From contig NC_058162.1 in NCBI RefSeq assembly GCF_020080835.1, forward strand, positions 372,001-436,000: DNA of 64,000 nt, in the 5' to 3' direction. A program made the translations under genes and the position numbers. The stretch comes from Cotesia glomerata (lineage: Eukaryota > Arthropoda > Insecta > Hymenoptera > Braconidae). Of this stretch, positions 14,118 through 27,800 are shown in pieces. The number at the start of each line of letters is the position of its first letter. Positions within the stretch are counted from its first letter, which is position 1. The notes beneath the pieces were generated by a model that was not told the DNA's origin, made no database searches, and saw only the letters and a list, made by a program, of their open reading frames with translations.

Positions 14118-16814
14118 AATATTATTAAAAATTTATTGAATCGTTTAAAAATGAAAAATAATTTATTAACCGATACCAAAGTCTATAAAATATTAACAAC
14201 CCTCCTATAAGTGTAAATGATGAAGTTTATTATTTCAGTGACTTAATATTTTAAATAATTCATAAACTTTGATTCCGAATTTATATCAATTTCTCTTGTA
14301 GCAAATAAATGGTTTAATTGTACATATGATAGATTGAAATTGAGATTTGGATTGGTTTTACATAAAGTTAACATGAATTTTTAATTATTACCTGACCTAG
14401 TTGTTAAAAAATTAAAATTTAATAATCTTCAAGACAAAATGTTCAATTGGTACGTCTGATTTCAGAAATTTAAATATTTTATTTGAAAGAGCAAAGTTTA
14501 TTTAAGCTCGAGGAAAATTGTAAAGGTGTCTTTAATTTTAAATCAATTTTTGCACTGATTTTCCCGCTTCCAATAATTAATATAAAGTGGTGACAGAAAA
14601 AATATTAAATAAAAATATTGAAGAAATGTTTTAGCAAAAAAAAATTCCGATGAAATATTTCATCATTTTTGGCGTTCTTATTGAAAATTTTTAATTAACT
14701 TCTGGATTGTCCGCGGGATTTTTTATTGATTAAAATAAAATTAAAAAAGAAAATATTGGAAAGTTAAAAAAAAAAAAAAAAAAAAAAAAAAACGGAATAG
14801 CTTGATTTATTTGTGTCGGCCTGGATATTTATTTTCGGATATTTCTACCGAGTATTTAAAATCTAACATTTCACATTTCAATTAATTATTAATGGTTAAT
14901 CAATTTAGCACGCTGTCAACTTAAGACACTCGAGCTGGATGGGAATCCAAAAATAAATACCGCTTATTCGATTATTTATTAATTTTTAGAAGTGAATTTA
15001 TAAATTTCGGAGTCAATTATTCAGCATTCGAAAGGACAATCAATAGGGTATGTGGATTTAAAATAAATATTGAAAAAAAAAAAATATTGATGAACTCCCA
15101 CAATGATAAATAATAGACTATGGGAAGGGGAAAGCGAGGAAAAAATTGAGATGAAACTAAAAAAAAAAAAACGCGGCAATTAGCGACTAACCCGGTTGAA
15201 CTCGTGTGTGATGTGGTCGATTGGCTATTATTGTTTTTATTATATTTTTATGGCTGATGAACGCGGACGTTTTATTTTTTATTGTTTTAAAAATATAACC
15301 AATTCACGGGCTAACGATTCTCACTTTATTGTTACACTCAGAGTCCTTTATTGTTGGTGAACGTTAAATTCAAAGATATCAAAAATTAAACTCTTTTTTC
15401 TTTTTGATTTTTGAGCTTTGTTGTGAATATTATTTTTTTTTATCGCAAACTTGATTGCATTTTTTTCTGATTTAATTGTCAAAGTTAAATTTTTATTTAA
15501 TGAATTTTTTAGAAACTTTATTTGTGCACTTTGTTATAATCTCAGTAATTAAAAATTCTTTATTAATTAAGAAAATTACTGGATGTAAAATTTTTCAGAT
15601 AGAATTTTTCGATAAATTCCAACATCACAAAGGTGAAATCACCGAAAAAAATAATCGAGATTCCAAAGGAATAATAAAAGATTGTAAAATTTTTTGGAGC
15701 ACCAATGAACAAAGAAAATAATTGGATTTTGAATTCACCGGGAATGAAATTTTCCGAATCCCCGTTGGCTGAACATTAATTACGTAGCTCATTACGCAGA
15801 ACGTGAAACGAGTCGTAGCACGGGAATCCCTGGAAGGTCACTGGAAAATTCTCAATGACGTATTAATTGCCCGTTCGTATAAAAATTTGATGATCTAGTG
15901 AGAAAGTTACGGAAGTTTTAAAAAATTGTGGATCGTAAGATGAACTATTTTTAATTGCGCACCGAAATGGAATTACGAGCCGGCAGGAAAAAGTATTTTT
16001 ATTTTAACTTTGATGTTCTTTAACGTACTTTAACGTTTATTCAGTTTACATAGACGAGGCTCCCGCGCTCGTATACGTGAAATGCAATCATATGGACCGT
16101 TGAAAGAAATTCATTTTCGCATATGCACTCGCCCGAGATATCCTGGATAACTAGTACTATCGGAATATACGCTCGAGTAACCATAACTGCGTTATTCATC
16201 CGTTTCATCAATTGGTAGCTATCGATAGATTTACTGTTTGCCGTAGGCTGCAATTTCGGTGACGAATTTTCGTCTGACTTTATTAATTTCTATTCGACAA
16301 TAATAATAATAATAATAATAATATTTTTAATTAATATCTTATAATAATTCATTACAGTGGCTATTTAAGGTAGTGCTACTGGTTTTAGAATTGACGTTCA
16401 GAATTTAATGAAATTTGGCATATTGGTACTTAATAATATCATAATTAAGCAGTAAAATTTTTGGAACCTGAGCAAGTCCTGAAAAAAAGATATTAATATC
16501 TACATATTTTTGCTTTTACCATTGATCCTTATGGAGAATCACAGACTTTATTTTATTTCACAAAACTGGACGTTCAGATTTTTATAAAAATCAAGACAAC
16601 GAGAGAAAATAACATCTAGAACATATTTAATAATAATCAGTATGGTTTCCAAGAATATGAGAATATTTATTAATAAAAAAACATTCAAAATTTATCTCTG
16701 TTCTCTGTCTCTCTTTCTCCAACGTGATTTAGTATAGGGAAATTTACTTCGTTAATCAAATAAGGTTAGGTTTTATGATTTGACTGTTGTGGTAACGGTA
16801 GTACTACCTTAAGT
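14118..16814. other. gene-free AT-rich interval with AAT microsatellite
   Basis: The only features recognised are a poly-A run (14766-14791) and an (AAT)n run at about 16300-16324. The 81-codon frame at 15476-15721 lacks any family signature and is dominated by A/T-rich codons. Confidence 0.5.
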
Positions 16815-16970
16815 CACTGTATTACCCAAAATATTGAAGATAGCCTTGTAGTATAAAAACGTTTTCTGTAGGAAATTTTATAAGCTACAATTTTGGTCTG
16901 AAAATTTTTCGATAAACCTATTATTTTAGAAGTTATGACCATTTTTAAAATACTAGATTATGATTTGATA
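16815..16970 (+). repeat. dispersed ~150-bp repeat, copy 2
   Basis: It carries AAAATATTGAAGATAGCCTT, GTAGTATAAAAACGTTTTCT, AGCTACAATTTTGGTCTGAA and AGAAGTTATGACCATTTTTA, in order and on the plus strand. It matches copy 1 across the whole signature. Confidence 0.6.
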
Positions 16971-18449
16971 TTTAATTCAGAATTTTTTTATTTTTAATAT
17001 TAATTTAAAAATAATTAAAAAATATTTAGCGGAATTGTACGAGTAACTCGATTCCGTACGCAACATTTCCAATTACATAATAACTGCAAATAATGCAATG
17101 TAAAATAATTTTTAAATTATAAAATTTAATAATTAAAGCCAGTATTTTATTTCCGAGCTCATAAATGATAAATTTAATTTTTGACATCCAAAACGTCATT
17201 TTCAAGTATAGTTCCGGACTTTCCATCGGATTATTCTAACTCTGTGTAAAGTTACAAAACTATAATTGTTTAAATGAATGTGAATATTAATATTAGGAAG
17301 AATAAAGTTAAATAAAAAACTCGGGTAGATTACCGGTGATGATATGTTAGCAAACTGTTTAAATGTTTGGCAAAAGCGGAGGAGCGTCCAGCTGCTGCAG
17401 TGCAGCAAACAGCGTTAATCGCTTGGAATGGACAACTTTTAGCAACATCAACCGGTCACCCTTTGCCATTGCCGTTGCCGGTACTGCTGCTACTACTATA
17501 AACACAACATTTACACTGGAAAGTGGTTATATTTATCTTTAACTAAATTCCGCCATTACTCCCATTTACAAGTTTCTCCGGTTTAAGTAGCTGTAGTTTT
17601 AATTAATTATTGATATAACTACAACAATCATACACTAGTTATTACAGTTATGTTTCATCCTATTACTATTCCAATATATCACTTTGATTTATGGAAATAT
17701 TATGTAACTTTTAACCACACATAGTTTCTATTCATTATTTAAAGCTCTAAAAAGCTCAATTATATTTTATCTTCATCAATAAAATTTTTTATCTATTTAT
17801 AATTATACTGTCGATGTTTTAAATTATTCTACTGACATTTCAGTAGTTTGGTTTTAAGGCAAGAAATTTCCAATGAGCTGAGATTTAATGTAAGAACTTA
17901 AATAATAATGAGTAATGGAAAATTATAAGTAGTACTCAAGCAGTCTGATGCTTTTTCTTGAGAATTTATCCTGCATTAATGAAACATTTAATTCCAGCCT
18001 TGGAAAATTTTAATAACCGACAAAAAAGGATTGCAAGTTTCTGTAATTTAATGAGAAAATTTTATTTAAAAAAAAATTGTCATTATGTAAAATTTGAGTA
18101 GTGCTTGAAAAAGTCGCTTATTAGATAAATTGAAATCAATTGATAGTGTAAGATACTTGTGATTCCTTGGAATTTATTAAACGGTAAGCTTCCATTACCC
18201 TCTTATATATTTTTCTTGGTGATTCAATAAGATAATTTATCTTGCTTATAATAATTCCACTTGTTCAATGCCCCTTTATTTTTTTTCATCTATTTTCTTC
18301 AGGCTCTATTACCCGGGCATTAAATCCATTACTCTGAATTACCTTATTGCGATTAACTTTATTAAATTTAAGTAACGTAATAAAAAAAGTTTCTTACGAA
18401 CAAAAGAGCGGATTATTATTATTTAAAATGAAAATTTTTGAATAAAATA

Positions 18450-18675
18450 CTAAATTACAATCTAGTTATTCTAAAAAAATGCTCATAGTTTCTGAAATAT
18501 TAATTTTATTAAAAAATTATGACCTAAAATTGTAGCTTAAAAAATTTTTTATTTATTGACATACTTAAATTAGTACATTAGTTGTTGTTTTATTTTTCTT
18601 AGATAAAAAATTTTTATTAAAAAAGCTAAAAAAAATATTTTTGTACTCTAGACTAATCTTCAATATTTTCAGAGA
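18450..18675 (-). repeat. dispersed ~150-bp repeat, copy 3 (reverse, diverged)
   Basis: On the plus strand it reads ATGCTCATAGTTTCTGAAAT, AAAAAATTATGACCTAAAAT, TTGTAGCTTAAAAAATTTTT and, at the far end, CTTCAATATTTTC. This is the reverse complement of the family signature with a substituted middle. Confidence 0.5.
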
Positions 18676-19179
18676 TATAATCACTTAATTTAAATAGTGA
18701 TCACTATAAAAAATGATTAAACCTAAAATATTGATCTTAAACAAAAATAATATTATTATTATTATATCTACGATGAATTTAAAGTTTAATTTACACCTTC
18801 GTGGAGAAAGAGGATGAGAAAAGCAGGAGACTCGCATTAAATCATACCTGCCCAGCCGGATGACTGTTATTCCCATCTCATTCTACCCAGAAATGCACAC
18901 GGCCATTAATTTTCATTAAGCACAAACGAAATTCACCCTTAGTGAAAATTTTATGCTGAATAAAAAATTCTGACTTGGTAAATTAAAATAAAAACAATGA
19001 TAATAGAATCTCCGCTTTGTAACAACTAATAAATTATTCAACTACAAGACAAAAATTTACTAAAATACGTCAAATTAATAAACAATTTACGAGTACCATG
19101 TTGTCAAAGGACGTAATTATAAAAGGGAACTTGAATAGAAGCACAGAAAATTTTCTGTTAATATAATAAGAAAATAATG

Positions 19180-19490
19180 AAATTTTTTGGATCGGTCTGG
19201 GGTATCCTTTGGTCTGTACGGTGAATTTCTCGGTATTCCTCCCTCAGGCATTCGACGGATTCGAGTTAACCGGTGGAGTAGATAGTTTGAAGAGGATACT
19301 TGGCCTCGGGTGTGGCTTTGTACAGCACTCAAGGACTCGATACGACAATCGACTGCGCACTGGGAAATCGAGTTAATCATTGGTCACGATCCTATCCCTT
19401 GAGATCAAGGCGCAACCCGAAAGCTTACGAGGATATTCAATCAATATATCAGCTCGAAGACCTTTCATCGGAATTACTGTTCCAAATATA
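19180..19490. other. GC-richer island without identified gene
   Basis: About 300 bp of near-balanced composition, open in several frames on both strands (19117-19380 minus, 19300-19491 plus), with no protein family that I recognise. Candidate noncoding exon, regulatory block or remnant of an unidentified element. Confidence 0.35.
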
Positions 19491-20041
19491 ACACACGTGT
19501 GGTGGCGAAGCTCTCAAAAAATTACCAAATTTTCTCTCTGCAGGAATTAATTATGCAACTTTTAAAAAGTAACAAATCCCATAAAGCGCAACCACTGTAT
19601 TTATTTGTAATTTCTTAATTACTTAATCTCTCAAACAAGTTTGGAAAAAAAAAAAAACAACCTGCTACCGCAGCAAAATGTTTCCAACGTAAATGGACTA
19701 AAAATTCACAGCGGTTTAATTTTTTTGGTTTGATAAAAGAGATACAGGAATGTTTATCACAAAACTTAACCGTCAAATAAATCCATCTTGGCCATTAGTA
19801 GAGAAAACGTGTGGATGCATAATCGCAAATAAGCTCGCTTTTGAACTTAATGATTTAGCTACTCTACGAGCCCATTAAAAGCCTTGGATACCCAATTACG
19901 GATCGCTTCAAGTTTCGAGGATCTCGAAATATCAATCGTAATCCGTATTTCTCAAATCTTAAGTTTTATTCATTCATTTTTTGATTGAAGTACAAGCTTA
20001 GATTTAATGATTTAAATTATCGTGCACGGAAAAAATAACAT

Positions 20042-20444
20042 AATAAAGAATTTTGCATCATTGCGTCAAAAAATTTTTATGTTAAATTTTTAACACTTCT
20101 TATTTGTGTTGATTTAACAGAATAACTAACATTTAAAAATTTTTTTCAATTTTTCTTATTAAAAAATATTTTGCCCGCCAAATTGATGACAAATTTGATT
20201 TATGAATAGAAAATACTTAAGTTAAATATAAATATTTTTAAGAAAAAATACTTGAAATTAAGGTGTAAAAGTGATAAAAAATGCGACAATACTAAAAAAA
20301 AGATCAGGTATAAAAATTTTGCAGTTACTGTGTTTTAATATTGGGCAGCCAAAGTGTTAAATTTACATATAAAAGTGTTAAATATTTAATACAAAAATTT
20401 TTAACATTAAGTTTTTTGACGTAGTGACGCAAAATTTTGTAGTG
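20042..20444. mobile_element. MITE-like element with inverted ends, about 400 bp
   Basis: The left part GAATTTTGCATCATTGCGTC and the right part GACGTAGTGACGCAAAATTT are imperfect inverted copies, extending inward through AAAAATTTTTATGTTAAA-type sequence. There is no coding potential. The target duplication is not clear. Confidence 0.5.
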
Positions 20445-21239
20445 TGAAAGGTTGGATAAAAATAAAAAGAAAATTTTTTAGATATTAATTATTTTTTATT
20501 ATCAATTACATTGATCGGTACTAATCTACATCGAAAGACATATTAGCACTTTGAATATCTAAAGTATTTACAATTTAATTATTTCAATGAGCTATAATAC
20601 AAATAAATTATTTTAGATCGATGAATACTGTATACATATACATTTACATGTATCAACACACATTCACGTCTATTTATCTGTTTACATTTCCCAAAATCCA
20701 TTTATTTATTTATTTATTACACTAGTGTTCTATTATATTTCTTAGACTCTGGCGAAAGTAAACGGTAAACATGTATATTACATTAAATAAAATAATTATT
20801 TATAAATAATAATAGGATACTTGTATAATATTTTACAATAATACTCAATATTTTATGCCTGAGGCAAAATTTAAGCTACGGATCATTTTTCTACTTAAAA
20901 TTTAAATATACGACGGTTTTAACTTTTAACAATTAGATATTATTATGTGCATCTTTTTCTAATCAAGTCTTTCATACTCTTATAAAAATCTAACTTAAAC
21001 AAAACAAATAAAAACCTTTCTATTTAACAGTAAACTTTCTTTAATTTTAAATAAGTTACAAAAAATATTTACCTATAATTTATAATTTATAATTTATAAT
21101 CATCACTTATTTTGCCTTTTTTCATGATCAAAATCTTCGATGCAATTTTGAGGAGCAAACTGTTAAGTCTAATTCATTCAAAAGTAAAAAAATAATTGTT
21201 TTTCCGTCAGTTACAGCTTTTTAACGTTTTTTCGTGTTT

Positions 21240-21300
21240 AAAAGCAAATGGCGAAGCGCGTGAAATGGCGGCGACGCATGCGCAGTAACTCGAGAAATTT
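21240..21300. promoter_or_regulatory. orphan GC-rich patch with NRF1-like and GGCGGC motifs
   Basis: A short CpG-rich patch contains AAATGGCGGCGACGCATGCG and continues CAGTAACTCG. CGCATGCGCA at 21275-21284 is one base short of the full NRF1 palindrome, and the ATGGCGGC core recalls YY1-type sites. The same CATGCGCAGT phrase occurs in the candidate promoter at 36549. No gene was found starting here. Confidence 0.35.
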
Positions 21301-22241
21301 TGATTGGGTTTTTTCGATGAAATATCAAATGTTTGCTCCTGTGTATAAATAAATTTAATTTAATTTAATAATAAATGTATAAAAAATTAAACCGAGTTGA
21401 GATTCATAAAAAAAATTGTTACTTAAAAATTTGGCCTGAATCGATGGCTCATTTAAGAGTTCTGAGATAAAGAGCAGCAATACTAAGACTGAGAGCTTTT
21501 AAGAAACTTGAATCAACTCGGCAATAAAACAAACCGAGACAACGGTGAGCTGAATTTTCATGAGAACAATCACCAGAAAGAGTATCCATACTATTTTTAC
21601 AGCGAAAGACAAAACAATACTTTGATATAAATATATTCGCTTTTCATAAATATAATAGTTTAATTATAAAATATTCCTAAATGCAAACTTAACGAAATTT
21701 TTGAGCACATGGCGGTTAAAGCGGTCGGGGTGTGCACAGAACTTAACTCGACCACTAGAATAACTTTTATTTTTTAATTAATTGTATGTAATTGTATGTA
21801 TATGTACATCTATAATATAACGATCTTAAGTAAAACTTTAAATAAAGTTTACATTCAGCGGATGAAGAATCGAAGAGCGAACACGTACTATGAATAAGTA
21901 TAGTCGATAAATATTTCTTTTAAATTATAATTTGTTATTACTTCAATCAACAATTATTATTATGATAAACTATGTACAGATATATATATATATAAGTCAT
22001 ACAACAGTTTAGATTTAACTAACCGACAAGTGAACATTGCTCGAATTGTTTGCTTACGGGAGCAAACTTTGCTGATCTTTGTTAGGATTGCTATACCTTT
22101 AGCAGTTCGCGAATTCCACCTCATCTGTTTTCGACTCATTTATTTTGTTTATGATAGCTTATATATTGAGATAAATTCTTGATATTATCAATTAAAAAAA
22201 AAATTTATATCGAAAACATAAAATATGTATAAAAAAATTAA

Positions 22242-22247
22242 TTTATT
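22242..22247 (-). terminator. candidate AATAAA polyadenylation signal for the DUF1397 gene
   Basis: This is the first minus-strand AATAAA found downstream of the stop codon at 22797. It would give a 3' UTR of about 550 nt. AATAAA is common by chance in AT-rich DNA, so this is only a candidate. Confidence 0.3.
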
Positions 22248-22796
22248 TTTTAAAGAAAAATTTGGTTTTTTTGGGGTAATTTTTTTGGTTTAAAATTTGA
22301 AATTTAACTATCAAAACAACATTGATCGTAATTTTCCTAGCTAATAATATTAAATATTGTTCCAAGCGACTAAAATTCAAATTCTTTGTCAAGAAATAAA
22401 ATAAATAAAATACTGTTATAAAAATGCCCAAAATTTAACCAAATTTTTCTATTTTAATCTTAAAACTTTTCAACCTCCCTCAGTATGATAATATTATCTA
22501 CACGGAAAAATTTAAAACTATTCTATAACATACGGTGCTCAGTCATTCAATCTTCATTAACTATGCAGTCACAAAACCGTTGTTTCGTAACGTTTTTACT
22601 TGAATATTACAAAGACCGTCTGTGCTTGTAAATTCACCGACGATGATGATGATAATGATAATGTTGATGATGAATTAGTATATATATTTATATTTAATTA
22701 ATATTTCCTTTGAGTGGAGTCTATGGAGAAACAACGGAGAGCAAAGGCACTTATGCTTCCGTCTCAACACGACCAAGCGCGTTGGACCGGTTGTTT

Positions 22797-22922
22797 TTAC
22801 GTGAATAAATAATGGCTGGCTAGGAGAAGGACCGTCGTCAATTGGGTGATAATTCGTACCTGGGAGGTGGTGGCGGCGCCGGAGACAATGCACTCACTTT
22901 GTGTGTAGAGCGAGCAGTGCAT
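22797..22922 (-). CDS. DUF1397 gene, final coding exon with hydrophobic tail
   Basis: The acceptor TTTTACAG is followed by 41 codons and TAA (22799-22797). The exon starts MHCSLYTQSECIVSGAATTS and then ends with a hydrophobic stretch (VLLLASHYLF). The pattern of small residues, a short spacer and a C-terminal hydrophobic segment resembles a GPI-attachment signal. A possible donor, CAG|GTACGA, follows TSQ at about 22860. A second isoform could therefore splice away before the tail, but I found no clear further exon. Confidence 0.75.
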   Translation of the reverse strand: MHCSLYTQSECIVSGAATTSQVRIITQLTTVLLLASHYLFT

Positions 22923-24833
22923 CTGTAAAACAGAAAACAGACAAAAGATTGTTGTTAAGTAATTGAAGTTGAGTTTAATATAATTGGGTTCAATTTAATT
23001 TAGTTTAAGTAACGAGTTGAAGATGAGAATAACTGCACAAGTTCTACTCTGTATTACGTTTGATTGAATTTTATTTAATTACTTCTGAGGATGGTTTTAC
23101 GTTGTGAAAGATTCGAGACAATCCAGTCGAGCTTACCTTAATTAGAGAGTTCGACATTCGGTCAAGAAAGTCTTTTGTGAATTCTGCTGTTTCTTCGCCG
23201 CACTTCCTTCGGACTGTGTGATGCGAGCATGCCAAAAATTCACGGAATGCACTGAAACAAAATTGTTTAATTTTTTTTTTATTAATCTATATTAATAAGA
23301 GAATAAGCAAAATTTTGCGGCCAGTGTATTTATATGATAAAATGGGTTTTTATGGTGAAATTTGGTATCGCTGGAAAAGTCTTGACCTTGAGTTATTCCT
23401 TTTCATGGTTTCATATCATTTTCACCAATAGTCAATTTATGATGATAAATATTTAGGTTGCATTCGAAAATTCTCTATCTTTAGGTACATAATTAAGAAA
23501 TGAGTTTGTATCTTGTCAACTATTGACATTTTTAAAGATATAAGCTCACCCTGACACTACATTCATTAAGAGCTTTCATTTGAGTACCCACATGATTTTT
23601 TCATATATTTCATATATATATGTATATATGAAAAATATATCAAAAATGCATGTGGGTACTCAAATAAAAGCTCTTGATGACTGTAACATCTGGATGAGCT
23701 TATATCTTTAAAATATATATGTATATATGAAAAATATATCAAAAATTCATGTGGGTACTCAAATGAAAGCTCTTGATGAGTGTAACATCAGGATGAGCTT
23801 ATATAGTTAAAAACTTCAATAGTTAAGAAAGTACAGTGCAATTTAACAAAAGTCATTATTTAATAAAGCAAAATTTTATTAAATGTAAAAATTTTGACGA
23901 CAGGAAAAAATTCCAAGAGTGAGTAAGTTAAATATCATAAATTATACTAAGCAAGAGCAGAGTGATGGAACAACGCAATAAAGTTAAAATAAAACAATTA
24001 GAGTGAAAGAATAAAATGATAAAAGATAAAGAGGAAGTGAAATATAATTTTGAGGAAAATAGTATATACGAAGCAACAACGGGTGATATTATCTTTTCGT
24101 TTTGTATATTTTGTATATATTCATTACGAACACTCCTAACACTCGTATCCAGTTTTCCCGCGGGAATGTGTCGAGTCGTAGCTGGATGGTACAGTTGAGG
24201 ATGTAACGTCATTAGCCTATCTGTGCTACGGTCTACTGCAGCTTTTGAACTCGTTTCCCTTCCGACATTCACTGGATACGATGCAGGATAGAGGATGGAG
24301 GAGGATCCTACTCACGAGCTGGCCACTAGGATAACTATTGCCGGTATAGAATCGAGCGAGCGAGCGAAAAAATAAACTAAATAAAAGGAAAAGAAATAAC
24401 AACTGGATGTGCGAACACTGTACCTGTGCTGGAATTTCCGAAATAATTCACGAGTACGCGTATTATGCGCAGCACAAAATCCGTTATTACCTTTTTCTCC
24501 TCCCGCCTCCCGCCTGCCGACTGGCAAATAGACTCTACTCCTCCGCTGTTTTAATGTAATCTTGTATTTTGTAATCCGAAGAATTGAACATACGAACACA
24601 CGGAGGAACGAATAACCGTGTGTGTTATTATGGGAATTCCCAGAGTGGGCATTGACGCAATAAATAATGGTAATTAGTTAGACACAAAAGGCCCTGGCGC
24701 ATAAACGATAACGATATTATTAATTCCTATTTATGGAAATTATTGTCCCAGCCGATACTTGACACAGTGTCAAGGCTCCTTTTCATATTCATATGCATAT
24801 TTTAGTTTTGATAACATATTATCATTTCAATAA

Positions 24834-24864
<31 letters not shown>

Positions 24865-27800
24865 CGTGTTAGTGTATCAGCTCCTTGATTATAAATATTA
24901 TTTACTATTCAAAGGATAACAATGTTAATATTGTATATTTTGGTATGTACAATATTTGATTTTGTTTATATTTGCGAAACGTTGCGTTAAAAAAAGTATT
25001 GATTTTGAAAATAATTTGATTATAATTATTAATTTTCACTATTGCCCAAATAATTAAAATGATATTGGTGAATTTTGTCCCGAGTAATTGCGTTAAATTT
25101 TCCATCAAAGTATTTACATATTTAATAACAGATAAATTCCAAGTTTAATATAATTAAATCCGACTACAAAAGGTATCCGGTCGAAAAATTCCATTGAAAA
25201 AAATTCCAACGAAGCATAAATGAATAATTATTATTTAAATAAAAATCAAGACTCACCAACACACAGATTTAACGTTCTCTGAAGATTTTGTTGTGTTTTT
25301 GGACTCCAACTCAATTACCGACTGTTGATATCTCTTTGAGCAGAGCTCGTAGTCGGTTTGGACCTTTTGCATACACGGTGCATGCTTTAGAAAAGCTGAA
25401 ACAAACAAATCATACATGCTGTTAAATAAAACGCGTAAAAGTACTCAGACAATTAATAGTCATTCGTTAAAATTTTTATCCCTCTTTAAAATGCTGGAAA
25501 TTGAGTTTGATTGCATTCCATGTAATGGGCTGAAGCTTCATTAAAAGTTCCATCAATTACAATTGCAACTATTAAACAAAATGGTAACTTGGGCTTCACG
25601 GACGGGAGTACAATTGTTTAAAATAAACATCGTTATTTTTATTTTTATACGCTTTGTTGTAACTTTTTTATTTTTATACCGATCAAAGGATTTTTTAATA
25701 TTTAATTGGCTTATTTATTTTTAAAGTCATTTGTTATAATTCCTGATTTTTTTTAAAATATCAAGAGAAATTGAATTATTAATAGGTCTGATTAAATTAC
25801 CCCTCGTTATCTCAATCAGTGTAAAATAATCAAAGGAACGATAAGACTCAATAGCCATTACAAGGGAGATAAGACACGCGAACTAACTTGGTGAATGGCG
25901 AATAGCGACTAGCGAAGGGTCGGAGCTTTTTGGCTGATGGATAATGTATTCAGCACTCGGAAGATTAGCAGCTCGGGACTCCGAGAATAGATTATGGACA
26001 CAGTTTCCATTCACTAATTTGATCCTTTGGCAAAGCAAACTAACCCGAGCGACATCAGACATCATATTAAAGACACATCCACCATTTAATTATCACTATC
26101 ACCAAATGAAACATGTAATATTTACCATCCTGATAGCTCCCGTCTTGACAGAGCTCCTTTATCGCGATATTAACGCCCTGATACAGCGAGTTGAAATTTT
26201 GTCTCTGGTTCTCCGGCATGCAGTTCTTGGTGTAAGAGTTTATGCACTTCATGCTCGACTGCAAATCCCTGAAAGCATTAAATAACCATTTTCAAATTTT
26301 TACCCTCTATAAAAGTCACAAAGTTAACTTGTTACTTTCAAAGTTTCCCCGTACTTTGTTTAATTAGTCAAAAATTCGTCCATAGGAATATTAATATTAA
26401 TTATTATCATAGTAATAATTATAATTATAATTATTATTACAAGTGGAGTCTATTTAGCAAGCCATCATTAAACGTACTTTGTTTAATTAGTCAAAAATTC
26501 GTCCATAGGAATATTAATATTAATTATTATCATAGTAATAATTATAATTATAATTATGATTACAAGTGGAGTCTATTTAGCAAGCCATCATCAAAATTTA
26601 ATATTACTGGGTGGAGGAGGGTACTTAGACGAAAGCTACAAGATGGAACAGCACTATGGGGAAATTGACTGCGAACCACTCAGCATCAGTTCTCTGTTGT
26701 CTGCTGTCTGTTTTCTATTATGTTGACTCGATCTTAACTGGAGCACCAGTGGCCAGCTCTTCAAGTAGACTTAGACTTCTACAGCTTACAGAGTTTCTAT
26801 TTTCAGGAAAAGGGCTTTATTATACCTTCACCTTACGTCACGGCACTTGTATAATGAAGCAAGATGGTCAAACTTGTTAACAAGAGTTAATGGTGCTCTA
26901 GTCTTTTTAATTAATCGTCTACAGCTCTGCAGTTGTATTAATGTATGTGTTTGTTTGTCGGAAAAAGTTTTTTTGCTTTAATATAAACTGGTGTGAGGAT
27001 AATGAGCGAAGAATTCATTTATGCCCCATTTGCGGCCCTTGATTATTTTAAGCACACACTTGACAGTAATTTTGTAATTTAGCTATTTAGCTTTTGTTTT
27101 TATTTTTTTAAAGGTACTGTAAAATTATTTCATTTTTTATTAAGACTAAAGAAATTTATTATAAGTATTTATGCTGTCATTCGAAAATGCTCTACATAAT
27201 TAAAAAATGACCTTGTATCTTGTGAACTATTGACATTTTTAAAGATATAAGCTTATCCCGATGTTACACTCATCGAGACCTTTCATTTGAGTACCCACAT
27301 CAATTTTTCATATATTTTATATATTTATATATATATTATATATATGTATATATCAAAAATGCATGTGGGTATTCAAATGAAAGCTCTTGATGAGTGTAAC
27401 ATCGGGATGAGCTTATATCTTTAAAAACGTCAATACTTAAGAAAGTACGGTGCAATTTAACAAAATTTATTATTTAATAAAGCAAAATTGTATTTATTTA
27501 TAGTTCACAAGTCACGGCAGTCACATAGTGACTGCATGATCGCTAGTTTATTATTAAATCAATTAGTTTAATTTTTTTAAGAATGAATATTTATATTAGA
27601 ATTATAAAAAAAAATTAACACGAAAGCTATCGAAAAGTTAATTAAATCCAGAGACAATTAAAGCCACAAACTGCTCGCCGAAAATAAACAGAATAAATCA
27701 ACTATAGAGTAATCCGTCATCGTGTATGGTAAAAGTAAATCTACACGATATTGCAACTGTCGGATAACGTTTCGGATACGATTCCAATTTTACGGTCAAT

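Noticed and set aside
23580..23810. Possible CRISPR-like or regulatory direct repeats (GTGGGTACTCAAAT recurring)
   Set aside because: The recurrences are the inverted arms of the Helitron interior, one of them duplicated in this copy. A eukaryotic genome would not be expected to carry CRISPR arrays.
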